A stretch of 19,495 bases of DNA from the NCBI GenBank assembly GCA_023249275.1, contig JAHFCV010000019.1, positions 1 to 19,495 of the forward strand. Reading direction: 5' to 3'. The notes below the pieces were generated by a model. That model saw only the letters and a list, made by a program, of their open reading frames with translations. It did not search any database and had not been told where the DNA came from. Position numbers and translations under genes: made by a program. Shown here one piece after another: positions 1-5,879 of this stretch (positions are counted from its first letter, which is position 1; each line of letters opens with the position of its first letter). The DNA comes from Candidatus Methanoperedens sp. (GTDB lineage Archaea > Halobacteriota > Methanosarcinia > Methanosarcinales > Methanoperedenaceae).

Positions 1-83
1 CAATGGCTTGCATGTTCTAACTCTACCATCTATGTTAATATGTACCCACGCTTAAAAAAAGTTCGTACTATGGTTTGTCCCAA

Positions 84-100
84 CCGCAGCAGAGCTGCGG
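84..100. repeat. Perfect hairpin CCGCAGC-AGA-GCTGCGG
   Basis: Two perfectly complementary 7-base arms are separated by AGA. The hairpin is GC-rich inside AT-rich DNA. It is not followed directly by a T-run, so a classic terminator is doubtful. Function unknown. Confidence 0.5.
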
Positions 101-173
101 GGTATAGTAATCAAAGATCATCTATTGACTTATTCACTTCCCTGTTGAACTTACTTTTTAAATTTATAAAAAA

Positions 174-182
174 TTTTTTTTT
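174..182 (+). terminator. T9 run, possible archaeal terminator
   Basis: Nine consecutive T follow an A-rich stretch. Archaeal RNA polymerase often terminates at T-runs without a hairpin. No upstream plus-strand gene is visible inside the window, so this would serve a gene beyond its left edge. Confidence 0.3.
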
Positions 183-300
183 GCAACCTAATTCACCCAA
201 CTTTACCCCTGCTTATAGCACAACAATAATCAAAAATGCGTTTTTTATGGACGCATAGGCTGTTTTACTTTAATATCCAAAGATCAACTTTGATAGTTTT

Positions 301-321
301 TTGTCATATATACTATGACAA
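301..321. promoter_or_regulatory. 21-bp perfect dyad, operator-like
   Basis: TTGTCATA and TATGACAA are perfect inverted arms around TATAC. The centre is TATA-like, and the dyad lies 157 bp before the ATG of the portal-like ORF. A dimeric repressor site overlapping a promoter is a reasonable reading, but no regulator gene is visible nearby. Confidence 0.35.
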
Positions 322-477
322 CATAATATTTATGTAAAATATCAAATAATAACAAGAAACGAATAGCAGTGGCAGAGGATATAGCGAAAGTGTTAATTGT
401 TGTCACAACCAAGGGTGAAACTTGGGTTAATAAAACCCAGGTCATTGCATTGGGAAGCCTACAAAGGCGCGAGCAAG

Positions 478-876
478 ATGGGGAAGGGGAAGAAGCTCAA
501 GACTACAGAGATCACGGCTGATTTCCAGAAATTCGAGGATTTCTTCTTTCAGGATGCCCATGTATTCTGCATCGTCACCTGTATTGCGGACAGCATGGCT
601 GAATCGGGCATCTCATTTACGCATCAGGACAGGGACCTGATGCTTCAGTCGAATGAACTGGCAGCCGAGTACGAGCTGAATACCCTGATAAGCGAACTCG
701 CTATCTCGAACATGGTGTTCGGGAACAGCTTCCCGGTCATTGATCCAAACAATAATGATTTCGATTTCTTGGAGCAGTTTAGCCCCAAATCGCTCTCTAT
801 TAATAACGAGAATGGAAGGCACGCTGGCTGGAAGTTCGCAGAAAGAGAGACAAACGCCACCCTCACCTCGGTTTAA
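478..876 (+). CDS. Phage portal-like protein fragment (132 aa)
   Basis: The product resembles the N-terminal part of tailed-virus portal proteins, the ring through which DNA enters the capsid. The resemblance lies in the order of features: a segment around DAHVFCIVTCIADSMAESGI, where portals carry a 'dpyV.acv..ia..v...g' segment; then AISNMVFGNSFPVID, matching the portal 'l..YGNafvei' signature; then a turn leading to LEQFSPKSLSI, like 'l.pl.p..v.i'. Full portals usually run to about 400-500 residues, so this is at most a fragment. The ATG at 478 is preferred; the same frame extends to a TTG at 397, but the added residues look non-coding. The ORF stops 12 bp from the convergent end of trpG, so the rest of the gene seems to have been lost at this junction. 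The family call rests on motif pattern only; it could be an unrelated short protein. Confidence 0.4.
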   Translation: MGKGKKLKTTEITADFQKFEDFFFQDAHVFCIVTCIADSMAESGISFTHQDRDLMLQSNELAAEYELNTLISELAISNMVFGNSFPVIDPNNNDFDFLEQFSPKSLSINNENGRHAGWKFAERETNATLTSV

Positions 877-888
877 ACATCTGAATCT

Positions 889-1464
889 CTACCTTCTCTG
901 TGCCATCCTCAAAAAATTCTCCACTATCCTCAGCCCCTCCGGCGTGAGCACGGACTCGGGGTGGAACTGCAAGCCGAAGATAGGTCGTTGCTTATGTTTT
1001 ACTCCCATTATTATGCCATCCTGCGTCCTCGCAGTCACCTCAAGCTCGCGCGGCAGTTTTGTGATGGCAAGGGAATGATACCGTCCTCCCACAAGAGGAT
1101 TTGGCAAGCCCTCGTATATGCCTTTTCCGGTATGTGTTATAAGCGAGGTCTTGCCGTGCAGGGGTCCTGAAGGCGAATGGCTCACCTCGCCGCCGAACGC
1201 CACTGCTATTGCCTGGTGACCGAGACATACGCCAAGCAGCGGCACACTCGATTCTCTTATGATATCAAGGCAGCTTCCTATATCCTTGGGGTTTGCAGGA
1301 TGCCCCGGACCCGGTGATATCACAATTGCATCGGGGTTAATTTCCTTCACTTCACCAAGAGAAATGGTATTTGGAACCACAATAGTATCGGGCTCAAATA
1401 TGGAAACGTAATCAACAAGGTTCCACACAAAAGAATCCTTGTTATTTACAAATAAGACCTTCAT
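889..1464 (-). CDS. trpG: Anthranilate synthase component II (glutamine amidotransferase), TrpG
   Basis: This cytoplasmic subunit releases ammonia from glutamine and passes it to TrpE, which makes anthranilate from chorismate. It is a class I amidotransferase of 191 residues, normal for TrpG. Visible motifs are MKVLFVNNKDSFVWNL at the start, SPGPGHP at 50-56, the nucleophile Cys80 in GVCLGHQ, and the rest of the triad His168/Glu170 in FHPES. The start at 1464 is chosen because GGAGGAGC directly precedes this ATG and the family N-terminus begins there; the frame continues to 1542 but only through repeat DNA. It is the last gene of the trp operon and is separated from trpE by 268 bp of repeats. 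It meets the portal-like fragment tail to tail. Confidence 0.96.
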   Translation of the reverse strand: MKVLFVNNKDSFVWNLVDYVSIFEPDTIVVPNTISLGEVKEINPDAIVISPGPGHPANPKDIGSCLDIIRESSVPLLGVCLGHQAIAVAFGGEVSHSPSGPLHGKTSLITHTGKGIYEGLPNPLVGGRYHSLAITKLPRELEVTARTQDGIIMGVKHKQRPIFGLQFHPESVLTPEGLRIVENFLRMAQRR

Positions 1465-1510
1465 GCTCCTCCGATCGTCCTGACTTGAATGCCAGAACAA
1501 TTGTGATAGA

Positions 1511-1709
1511 ACACGGATTGCACAGATGACACGGATGCGCACGGATTAAAATTATCCGTGAAAATCCGTCTAATCCGTGTCATCCGTGTTCTTCGTAGAA
1601 GTGGTACCTTTTCATACTGGTTTGCAGCATAGCTTTGCGTTCTTTGCGTCCTCTGCGGTGGTTGAACCGTATCATTTAATCTGAGTTCATCTGCGTTCAT
1701 CTGTGGTTC
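1511..1709. repeat. Degenerate ATCCGTG / TTTGCG / TCATCTGCG repeat cluster
   Basis: Three units of a widespread low-complexity intergenic family lie between trpE and trpG. They are 1511-1592, with many copies of (A)TCCGTG and its complement and an internal CACGGAT/ATCCGTG stem; 1632-1668, built on CTTTGCGT and CTCTGCGGTG; and 1681-1709, built on TTCATCTGCGTTCATCTG. Translation of such DNA gives typical spurious proteins (residues like QMNADELR), so the open frame at 1461-1736 is not a gene. Similar units occur between genes in many archaeal and bacterial genomes. A related unit lies at 15787-15816. Confidence 0.75.
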
Positions 1710-1732
1710 TTTATTTATATAGAATGGGCTCA

Positions 1733-3253
1733 TCATGTTCCTCCAATCGCCTTTATCATCGCCGCCATCTTGCGCTCAGTCTCGTTATACTCATATTCCG
1801 GGTCAGAATCTGCAACAATGCCAGCGCCAGCCTGCACCATCGCCTTCCTTCCGTTCTTGATTATAGTCCTTATCACAATGGCGAAATCCGCATCCCCGTT
1901 CCAGGAATAGTAGCCCACGCCGCCGCCGTAGATTCCGCGAGCGTCTTTCTCAAGGTCGTGTATTATCTCCATGGCGCGTATCTTGGGCGCACCGGACAGC
2001 GTGCCTGCCGGAAAGATGGCGCGCGTGGCATCGAACTGGTCACACTCATCGCGCAGCATGCCCGAGACTGTGCTCTCGATATGCTGCACGTGAGAATATT
2101 TCAGCACAGACATGAAATCATCCACTTTTACTGTGCCGCCTTTTGAAACCATCCGCACATCATTGCGCCCTAAATCAACCAGCATCACATGCTCAGCCCT
2201 TTCCTTCTCGCTTCCTAGCATCTCCTTTGCGAACTCTTCATCCTGCTGCGCAGTCTCGCCACGCTGGCATGTGCCAGCGATGGGGTTGATGATGACCTTC
2301 CGTTTATGGACAGAGAGGAGCGTTTCAGGGCTTGCTCCTATAATAGCTGTGCCATTAAACTCAAAGAGATACATGTATGGGCTTGGATTAACGCTGCGTA
2401 GCGCAGTATATAGTTCAAGCGGCGTCTGGTCTGTGGTTATTTCATACCTGCGCGAGAGTACGACCTGGAAGATGTCGCCGTCAATAATATGTTTCTTTGC
2501 CTTCCTGACTGCGTCTTCGTATTCCTCTTTTTCCATGTTGCATCTTATAGCCTCAGGTTTCTTTTTCTGCGCAGCAAGGGGTTTTGCAGAGCGTATCGCA
2601 GATGCAATTTTTTCAGCATCCTCATGCGCCTTCCGGTACACCCCTATCGCATCGTCTCCATCAAGGACAAACGGCGTCATGACTATGTACGTTTCGTCTG
2701 TAAGGTGGTCGAAAACCACGGTCTTCGTGGTGAGCGCAAACTGCGCATCAGGAGTGCTGCTTTTTTTAGCATGTATATCAAGCCAGCAGTCATACACCAT
2801 ATCGTAAGCGCAAAAACCGATTGCTCCACCCATGAATGTCTGCCTGTCAAAACCCCTGCCGATAAATTTTACATCCGAGGCTGCAAAAGCAAAGCGCAGG
2901 GCATCCATGGTATCAAAACCGGCTTTGATTGCCCAGATACCATTTTTGTTCTCGCAAACGTTTGAAAGCGAGGACTTGATTAACCCGATTAAATTTGTCC
3001 TGCGCGTGTAATCAAGCGTCAATACACGGTTCTTGACTGTGACAACGGCATCGGGTTCTGTACCTACAAACGAGAAACGAGCATGCCTTTTCTCTTTTTC
3101 CACGGATTCAAGAAGGTATGCGCATTTTTTATCCATTGAAGCGTATAAATCAAGGGGCAAACATGCTGTTTTCACCTTTGTCATTAACTGGATTATCACA
3201 GGGTTTTCTTCTGCAAGCCTGACAAAATCCTTCTCGCTTATATCAAATTTCAT
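1733..3253 (-). CDS. trpE: Anthranilate synthase component I, TrpE
   Basis: TrpE converts chorismate to anthranilate with ammonia from TrpG, the first committed step of tryptophan synthesis. The product is about 506 residues, normal for the family. The N-terminal part holds LLES (47-50), the known tryptophan feedback-binding motif. The C-terminal chorismate-binding domain shows NPSPYMYLFEF, GASPETLL, PIAGTCQRG, ERAEHVMLVDLGRND, HIESTVSG, FPAGTLSGAPKIRAMEII and GGGVGYYSWNGDADFAI. The start at 3253 is chosen over the ATG at 3265 because the AGGA box directly touches the latter. It overlaps the end of trpF by 11 bp, so translation is probably coupled. The intact LLES suggests the enzyme is feedback-inhibited by tryptophan. 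Confidence 0.97.
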   Translation of the reverse strand: MKFDISEKDFVRLAEENPVIIQLMTKVKTACLPLDLYASMDKKCAYLLESVEKEKRHARFSFVGTEPDAVVTVKNRVLTLDYTRRTNLIGLIKSSLSNVCENKNGIWAIKAGFDTMDALRFAFAASDVKFIGRGFDRQTFMGGAIGFCAYDMVYDCWLDIHAKKSSTPDAQFALTTKTVVFDHLTDETYIVMTPFVLDGDDAIGVYRKAHEDAEKIASAIRSAKPLAAQKKKPEAIRCNMEKEEYEDAVRKAKKHIIDGDIFQVVLSRRYEITTDQTPLELYTALRSVNPSPYMYLFEFNGTAIIGASPETLLSVHKRKVIINPIAGTCQRGETAQQDEEFAKEMLGSEKERAEHVMLVDLGRNDVRMVSKGGTVKVDDFMSVLKYSHVQHIESTVSGMLRDECDQFDATRAIFPAGTLSGAPKIRAMEIIHDLEKDARGIYGGGVGYYSWNGDADFAIVIRTIIKNGRKAMVQAGAGIVADSDPEYEYNETERKMAAMIKAIGGT

Positions 3254-3893
3254 GCATTCTCGCATTCCTGATAAAATCCATTAATTTCTTTTCATCTTTT
3301 TTCCCACCTGTTTCAACGCCTGAGGCAGTATCCACAGCATAGGGGCGCACGGTACTCACAGCTGCTCTGACATTTTCAGGGTTCAGCCCGCCTGCCAATA
3401 TCAATGGCACGCCTGCATGAAGAACAATTTCAGAGCTGACATCCCAGTTGTGGGGAACTCCGGTTCCGCCAGTCTTTCCATCCAGCGCGGTATCGAGAAG
3501 TACGGCATCCGCTATCCCATTAAGTTCACTTAGCTGTTTTATCAGCGTTTCAGGCTCGGCATCCTGCGGCACTGTAATTGTTTTTATAAGTTTTACACCT
3601 GTTCCCTTGAGCTTCTTCAGTTCAGAAAGCGCCATCGGATTATGTATCTGGACTGCATCGGGTCGTGCCGCATGGATCATGTGGAGCGCCTGTTCTGCAT
3701 TTTCCGGCATGATGACAAGTACCGAAGTCACAAATATAGGAACCTTCAGGATTAATCTTGATGCCTCTGCGATGCTTATTTTCCGGGGGGAGTCCACAGG
3801 CACATCGGTAATAAATCCCACCGCGTCTGCCCCGGCAGTTATTGCCATGTTGAGGTCTCGTTCTGTCTTGATACCGCATATCTTTACTTTCAT
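3243..3893 (-). CDS. trpF: Phosphoribosylanthranilate isomerase, TrpF
   Basis: TrpF performs the Amadori rearrangement of phosphoribosylanthranilate to the carboxyphenylamino deoxyribulose phosphate. It is a TIM barrel of 216 residues, normal length. Visible motifs are KICGIKT at the N-terminus with the catalytic Cys, LLDTALDGKTGGTG in the middle with the catalytic Asp, and the phosphate-binding LAGGLNPENV and VDTASGVET near the C-terminus. The ATG at 3893 gives the usual family start; a GTG two codons earlier (3899) is possible. It sits 10 bp after the methyltransferase-like gene and overlaps trpE by 11 bp. Confidence 0.95.
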   Translation of the reverse strand: MKVKICGIKTERDLNMAITAGADAVGFITDVPVDSPRKISIAEASRLILKVPIFVTSVLVIMPENAEQALHMIHAARPDAVQIHNPMALSELKKLKGTGVKLIKTITVPQDAEPETLIKQLSELNGIADAVLLDTALDGKTGGTGVPHNWDVSSEIVLHAGVPLILAGGLNPENVRAAVSTVRPYAVDTASGVETGGKKDEKKLMDFIRNARMHEI

Positions 3894-3903
3894 TGTCACA
3901 CTC

Positions 3904-4590
3904 TTAACTTGTTATTAGCATCATTTCATTTCCATTTTTCATAAATTCGTAATCAACTTTTTTTACTGATATTTGAAATCGTTCAAAGTCCTTATCATGC
4001 ATTAAAATATCAACAAGTGACGATTTTTTCCCTTTTAGATTCACAATCGGGAAAATACGAATTTCTTTTGATGTTATTCTAAGAAGTTCCAAAATAATTT
4101 TCTTGTGTAAATCGTAATTTATATGGTCTTCGTACAGAAACAACAGATGTGATACGAGGGAAATAGTAAACTGGTTATCTATGAAATCTGTAGCAGGATA
4201 CTCAACAGGCATATATCTTTTTGTTCCATAGTTTTTAAAATCTTCGATAAATAATTTATATGCTTTTTCTCGCTGGGCTTTTAGCGCCCGTATATCTTTG
4301 AAAAAATTCCATGCAAATAAATCAACAAGTTCAGGTAATTGTTTGATTACTTCATCAAGGTCTTGCCTGCATTTCTGCTCGATTTCTAATGGGCTGGAAG
4401 TGTAAATTCTATCTGATGCGGTTACATTGCATCCTGTTGCATTGGCTTCGGCACAGAAAGAACTTACCCCGGATGCGACATCAAGAATCAGTTCATTTTT
4501 ATGTAAACTATCTAAATCGAACATTTTATAGTACTCTTCAAATGTTCGTCCTATCAAAGCAATATTTTTTAGGTTCAATTGTTTATCCAT
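3904..4590 (-). CDS. Class I SAM-dependent methyltransferase-like protein in trp operon
   Basis: The product is 228 residues. A Rossmann-type motif I is clear at LILDVASGVSSFCAEA (about 34-49), followed by VTASDRIY where the ribose-binding acidic residue of motif II should be (Asp in TASD). This supports SAM binding. No substrate is indicated. The C-terminal half (LFLYEDH, ELLRITSKEIRIFPI) resembles the 'generate and report' end of small-molecule methyltransferases. It lies between trpD (16 bp gap) and trpF (10 bp gap) on the same strand, so it is co-transcribed, yet it has no known place in tryptophan synthesis. By eye its codons are more AT-rich (many AAA, ATT, TTT) than those of its neighbours, which suggests later acquisition. 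Start: the frame continues to 4647, but that part lies inside trpD, so the ATG at 4590 is preferred. Confidence 0.75.
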   Translation of the reverse strand: MDKQLNLKNIALIGRTFEEYYKMFDLDSLHKNELILDVASGVSSFCAEANATGCNVTASDRIYTSSPLEIEQKCRQDLDEVIKQLPELVDLFAWNFFKDIRALKAQREKAYKLFIEDFKNYGTKRYMPVEYPATDFIDNQFTISLVSHLLFLYEDHINYDLHKKIILELLRITSKEIRIFPIVNLKGKKSSLVDILMHDKDFERFQISVKKVDYEFMKNGNEMMLITS

Positions 4591-4606
4591 GTTCTCTGAA
4601 ATAAAA

Positions 4607-5635
4607 TCACAAAAACCGCGCCAGCTTTTCAGGCTCGCCTGCCGCATTCACAAAGTCTTTCAGCTTATTCAGGGCTGCGCCGCTATCAATAGCCTGGTTT
4701 GCCATTCCTATCCCCGAAGCAAGCGTTTCCGCCTTGCCGCTTACAAGCAGCGCCGCGCCCGCGTTGATAGTAATTATATCCCGCTTTGAGCCTTTTTTCC
4801 CTTTTAACACATCCACCATATCCCTTGCATTTTCTTCAGGTGTGCCGCCTGCAATATCGAGAGGAGAGGCGCGCTTGACGCCCAGTTTCTCGGGCGTCAC
4901 GGAATATTTTGCGAGCTTGCCGCCGTTTAATTCGACTATCCGGGTTTCACCTGTATTGGATATCTCATCCATGCCGCTTCCGTGAACCACAAGCGCTCTT
5001 TTAGTTCCCAGAATGGAGAGGACGTTTGCCATGGGCTCGCACAGGGAGCCGTCAAAAACACCAATCACCTGCGCCTTTGCGTTTGCGGGATTCGTTAGCG
5101 GTCCCAGGATATTGAACACAGTCCTGAAACCCAGGTCGCGCCTTATCTGAGCCACACGCTTCATCGAGGGATGGAAGACGGGGGCGAGCATGAACCCGAT
5201 ACCCACTTTCTCGATAATCTTTTCCACTTCTTTGGGGGGAAGGTCTATCTTAACACCGAGTTCGCGCAGGACATCTGCACTTCCTGATTTTGAGGTGATG
5301 GAATAATTGCCGTGCTTGGCGACATAGACGCCGCATGCTGCTGTTACGATAGCTGCGCCCGTACTTACGTTAATCGTGCCTGTGGAGTCACCCCCTGTCC
5401 CGCAGGTATCGACAAGGGTTCCCGCGACTTTGGGGTTGATGATATTGGCTGCTTTCTTCATACCGCGCGCCAGACCTGCAATCTCGTCAGGCGTTTCGCC
5501 TTTCATCTTCAATGCTGTTAAAAAAGCGGCTATCTGTGCGTCTGTCGCCTCGCTGAAGATTTTAGATATTGCGTTTTCAGCCTCGTCTGCTGTCAGGCTC
5601 TGGTTCTGGATGAGTTTCTGGATATATTCTTTCAT
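4607..5635 (-). CDS. trpD: Anthranilate phosphoribosyltransferase, TrpD
   Basis: TrpD transfers the phosphoribosyl group from PRPP to anthranilate. It has 342 residues, normal length. The helical N-terminal domain is followed by the PRPP-binding GTGGD at 79-83, NVST at 89-92, KHGNYSITSKSGSAD from 107, FMLAPVFHPSMK and LGFRTVFNILGPLTNPA. The glycine-rich loop and anthranilate-binding arginine region are intact. The usual KHGNR has Tyr instead of Arg at 111; I do not know whether this matters. No good ribosome binding site precedes its ATG. Instead a short leader ORF ends 6 nt upstream (TAA at 5642-5644), so it may be translated by reinitiation. It is the first enzyme gene of the operon. Confidence 0.96.
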   Translation of the reverse strand: MKEYIQKLIQNQSLTADEAENAISKIFSEATDAQIAAFLTALKMKGETPDEIAGLARGMKKAANIINPKVAGTLVDTCGTGGDSTGTINVSTGAAIVTAACGVYVAKHGNYSITSKSGSADVLRELGVKIDLPPKEVEKIIEKVGIGFMLAPVFHPSMKRVAQIRRDLGFRTVFNILGPLTNPANAKAQVIGVFDGSLCEPMANVLSILGTKRALVVHGSGMDEISNTGETRIVELNGGKLAKYSVTPEKLGVKRASPLDIAGGTPEENARDMVDVLKGKKGSKRDIITINAGAALLVSGKAETLASGIGMANQAIDSGAALNKLKDFVNAAGEPEKLARFL

Positions 5636-5641
5636 AAAGGG

Positions 5642-5785
5642 TTACGCCCCTTGCGCCCATAAACCGAAACTTCGGTTTACGCAGTGTTGGGGTATGCTTT
5701 GCATACCCCTCGTTTGATAAAACTTTCCTAAAGGTTTATAAACAGGCGCGACGGTTTTTGATAAAACTTTCCTAAAGTTTTTCAT
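5642..5785 (-). CDS. Putative leader ORF of trp operon (47 aa)
   Basis: An open frame starts MKNFRKVLSKTVAPVY and ends FGLWAQGA, with TAA six bases before the trpD ATG. A perfect archaeal-type Shine-Dalgarno, GGTGA (5791-5795), stands 5 nt before its ATG, while trpD itself has no clear site. The first 16 residues are the same as those of the short ORF before pyrK, because the DNA is the same. It contains one Trp codon near its end, too few for classic attenuation. Whether the peptide matters or only its translation does is unknown. Confidence 0.35.
   Translation of the reverse strand: MKNFRKVLSKTVAPVYKPLGKFYQTRGMQSIPQHCVNRSFGLWAQGA
5661..5678. repeat. Hairpin AAACCGAA-AC-TTCGGTTT
   Basis: Perfect 8-bp inverted repeat with a 2-nt centre, inside the trpD leader and absent from the pyrK copy. 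Confidence 0.7.
5689..5709. repeat. Hairpin GGGGTATGC-TTT-GCATACCCC
   Basis: Perfect 9-bp stem with a 3-nt loop, inside the trpD leader and absent from the pyrK copy. In the transcript it would be very stable. It lies within the leader ORF, so translating ribosomes would melt it. Confidence 0.7.
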
Positions 5786-5794
5786 AATGCTCAC

Positions 5795-5830
5795 CGTACA
5801 ACTTTGTACATCAATGTATAAACGAGTACA
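5795..5830. promoter_or_regulatory. Four TRP-box-like hexamers at 10-bp spacing
   Basis: CGTACA (5795-5800), TGTACA (5805-5810), TGTATA (5815-5820) and AGTACA (5825-5830) repeat with exact 10-bp phase, so all four face the same side of the helix. The TGTACA hexamer is the TRP box bound by TrpY, the tryptophan-responsive repressor of the Methanothermobacter trp operon. The array lies next to the TATA element, between it and the likely trp start site. No trpY gene is visible in the window. Confidence 0.6.
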
Positions 5831-5840
5831 TTATATATAA
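5831..5840. promoter_or_regulatory. Palindromic TATA element TTATATATAA
   Basis: The ten bases equal their own reverse complement. About 25 bp away on the plus strand would place a transcript start near 5862, just before the AGGGGGA box and ATG 5880. The same distance on the minus strand gives a start near 5807, just before the GGTGA of the leader ORF. Both fits are good, so a shared bidirectional promoter is plausible. Confidence 0.5.
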
Positions 5841-5879
5841 AAGTTATCCTTTAATATGATAAGAGTAATTAGGGGGAGC

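Larger units (their letters stand above)
1..368. other. AT-rich non-coding stretch with hairpins
   Basis: I see no convincing gene here. A 72-codon open frame at 40-258 has no ribosome binding site and low-complexity content. The stretch holds a perfect 7-bp stem with a 3-nt loop (84-100), a run of nine T (174-182) that could end transcription on the plus strand, a 6-bp inverted repeat (ATGCGT at 236-241, ACGCAT at 251-256) and a 21-bp dyad at 301-321. This kind of sequence is common at the edge of an integrated or decayed element. Confidence 0.5.
5636..5785 (-). repeat. Leader repeat, long copy (in front of trpD)
   Basis: Read on the minus strand, the first 49 and last 29 nt of this element are identical to the DNA in front of pyrK (12970-13046). 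Here the two blocks are separated by an extra stretch of about 79 nt (roughly 5665-5743 on the plus strand), bounded by GTTTAT on each side. The extra stretch holds a second copy of AAACCTTTAGGAAAGTTTTATC and two strong hairpins. Both copies end in CCCTTTATGAAA, so the repeat delivers the start codon of the next gene. Confidence 0.85.

Noticed and set aside
40..258. 72-codon plus-strand frame
   Set aside because: Crosses hairpins and a T9 run, no ribosome binding site, low-complexity end.
369..521. 50-codon frame starting at GTG 369 (AEDIAKVLIVVTTKGETW...)
   Set aside because: No ribosome binding site, overlaps the portal-like ORF in another frame, and no family is recognised. A frameshifted N-terminus of that gene cannot be excluded.
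1511..1709. CRISPR array
   Set aside because: Repeats are short, degenerate and in both directions, with no regular spacer length and no cas genes in the window.
1461..1736. 91-codon minus-strand frame between trpE and trpG, and the 5' extension of trpG to 1542
   Set aside because: Both run through the ATCCGTG/TTTGCG repeats; residues such as QMNADELR are typical products of translating this repeat family.
2112..2965. Long plus-strand frames of 231 and 158 codons
   Set aside because: They lie wholly opposite trpE, whose reading frame shows full family motifs; Ser/Phe-rich composition is that of an antisense frame.
5642..5785. Classic tryptophan attenuator
   Set aside because: The leader ORF has only one Trp codon, the same repeat precedes pyrK, and no T-run terminator follows the hairpins. 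A translational effect is more likely than attenuation.
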